Source: Spirochaetaceae bacterium | GTDB lineage: Bacteria > Spirochaetota > Spirochaetia > DSM-27196 > Salinispiraceae | Assembly (NCBI GenBank): GCA_007129335.1 | Contig: SKVS01000317.1 | Coordinates: 1 to 5,518 of the forward strand | Direction of reading: 5' to 3' | DNA: 5,518 nt | In this document: piece after piece, positions 5,150 to 5,518 of the stretch | How positions within the stretch are numbered: the first letter of the stretch is position 1 | Layout: every line of letters starts with the position of its first letter | Made by a program: the position numbers and the translations under genes | Notes under the pieces: generated by a model | Databases searched by the model: none | The model's input: the letters and a program-made list of their open reading frames with translations, nothing else | What the model was told of the DNA's origin: nothing

Positions 5150-5518
5150 ATGCGAAAACGAACCAGTACCGATGTTCTGGCATATATAAGCATGGTAGGG
5201 CCGGCAATACTGGTATACTTACTCATTGTCGCTTACCCTGTGCTTAACAGTATTTTTATCAGCTTTACCAACTTTAACCCTATTTCGGGGAATGCTCCCC
5301 AGTTTACCGGCCTTGCAAATTATACCCGCATGTTTCGGGATCCGGATTTTTGGCACGCTTTTCGGAATAACATGATTGTAGTAGGGGTTTCAGTCTTCGG
5401 GCAGATTCCTATTGGATTTGTTCTGGCCTACATTCTGTTCCGGAAACTGGTGAAGGGGCAGGCTTTTTTCCAGGCCATGGTTTTTTTTTTTTTTTTCTTT
5501 TCTACTATCGTTATTGGA
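5150..5518 (+). CDS. ABC sugar transporter permease, MalF/UgpA-like, N-terminal 123 residues (cut by window edge)
   Basis: This is the first inner-membrane subunit of a CUT1-type ABC importer that would take substrate from the preceding binding protein. The frame runs open from the ATG at 5150, which has AAAAGGAGAAG at 5136-5146 as ribosome site, to the window end. Residues 1-8 are basic and polar. The first membrane span is about 10-37 and includes GPAILVYLLIVAYPVLNSIF, a pattern typical of this subunit. FTGLANYTRMFRDPDFWHAF (52-71) is the usual periplasmic loop with the L-x-N-Y motif. The second span is about 74-96, followed by KGQAFFQAMVFF and STIVIG. A run of 16 T residues (5481-5496) encodes most of F112-F117, where relatives usually carry FxLP or similar. 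The frame stays open across it. The second permease should lie beyond the window, and possibly an ATPase. Confidence 0.88.
   Translation, partial: MRKRTSTDVLAYISMVGPAILVYLLIVAYPVLNSIFISFTNFNPISGNAPQFTGLANYTRMFRDPDFWHAFRNNMIVVGVSVFGQIPIGFVLAYILFRKLVKGQAFFQAMVFFFFFFSTIVIG
5481..5496 (+). repeat. T16 homopolymer inside the permease gene
   Basis: Sixteen T residues, followed by C and four more T, lie inside the permease reading frame. The frame after it (STIVIG) still matches the family, so the length is in frame as given. It is either a slippery coding tract or a sequencing artefact near a contig end. Confidence 0.85.

Noticed and set aside
1..5518. CRISPR array, tRNA or rRNA gene, insertion sequence, or defence system
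   Set aside because: I saw no direct repeat array, no tRNA-like or rRNA sequence, no transposase and no terminal repeats; all long stretches are explained by the five genes.

Overview
The window most resembles a free-living or host-associated spirochaete (order Spirochaetales) with roughly balanced GC. This placement is an inference. It rests mainly on the signal peptide of the solute-binding protein, which runs hydrophobic core, VFA, then a glycine run with no lipobox cysteine, as in many Treponema/Spirochaeta sugar-binding proteins. Nothing in the window, such as an rRNA gene, fixes the taxon.

Layout. (1) Bases 1-676, minus strand: the first 225 codons of murJ (mviN), the lipid II flippase, cut off by the left edge. 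(2) Bases 677-828: a divergent intergenic region with back-to-back promoters. The rightward promoter is strong by consensus and its transcript would start near 804; a run of nine G residues lies just before the likely start codon at 829. (3) Bases 829-3579, plus strand: a two-gene unit of an NhaC-family antiporter and an agmatine-deiminase-family enzyme, 42 nt apart, closed by a clear intrinsic terminator at 3585-3625. (4) Bases 3626-3743: a control region with a near-consensus promoter and two perfect inverted repeats, one over the -35 box and one at the expected transcript start. (5) Bases 3744-5518, plus strand: the start of a carbohydrate-type ABC importer operon, with a periplasmic solute-binding protein, an 11-bp hairpin in the gap, then the first 123 codons of a membrane permease cut by the right edge. 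A 16-T run lies in the permease gene.

How the genes work together. The antiporter and the deiminase appear co-transcribed, suggesting a guanidino-compound (agmatine-like) degradation unit in which the carrier either exchanges substrate or product or balances Na+/H+ during ammonia release. The usual partners for N-carbamoylputrescine breakdown (an amidohydrolase, or a carbamoyltransferase with carbamate kinase) are absent here. The ABC operon looks independently and locally regulated, probably by a sugar-responsive repressor. murJ is a housekeeping cell-wall gene that only shares the divergent promoter region.

I found no clear novel system. The best leads are the divergent deiminase paired with a transporter, the two homopolymer tracts (G9 and T16), and the double palindrome at the ABC promoter.
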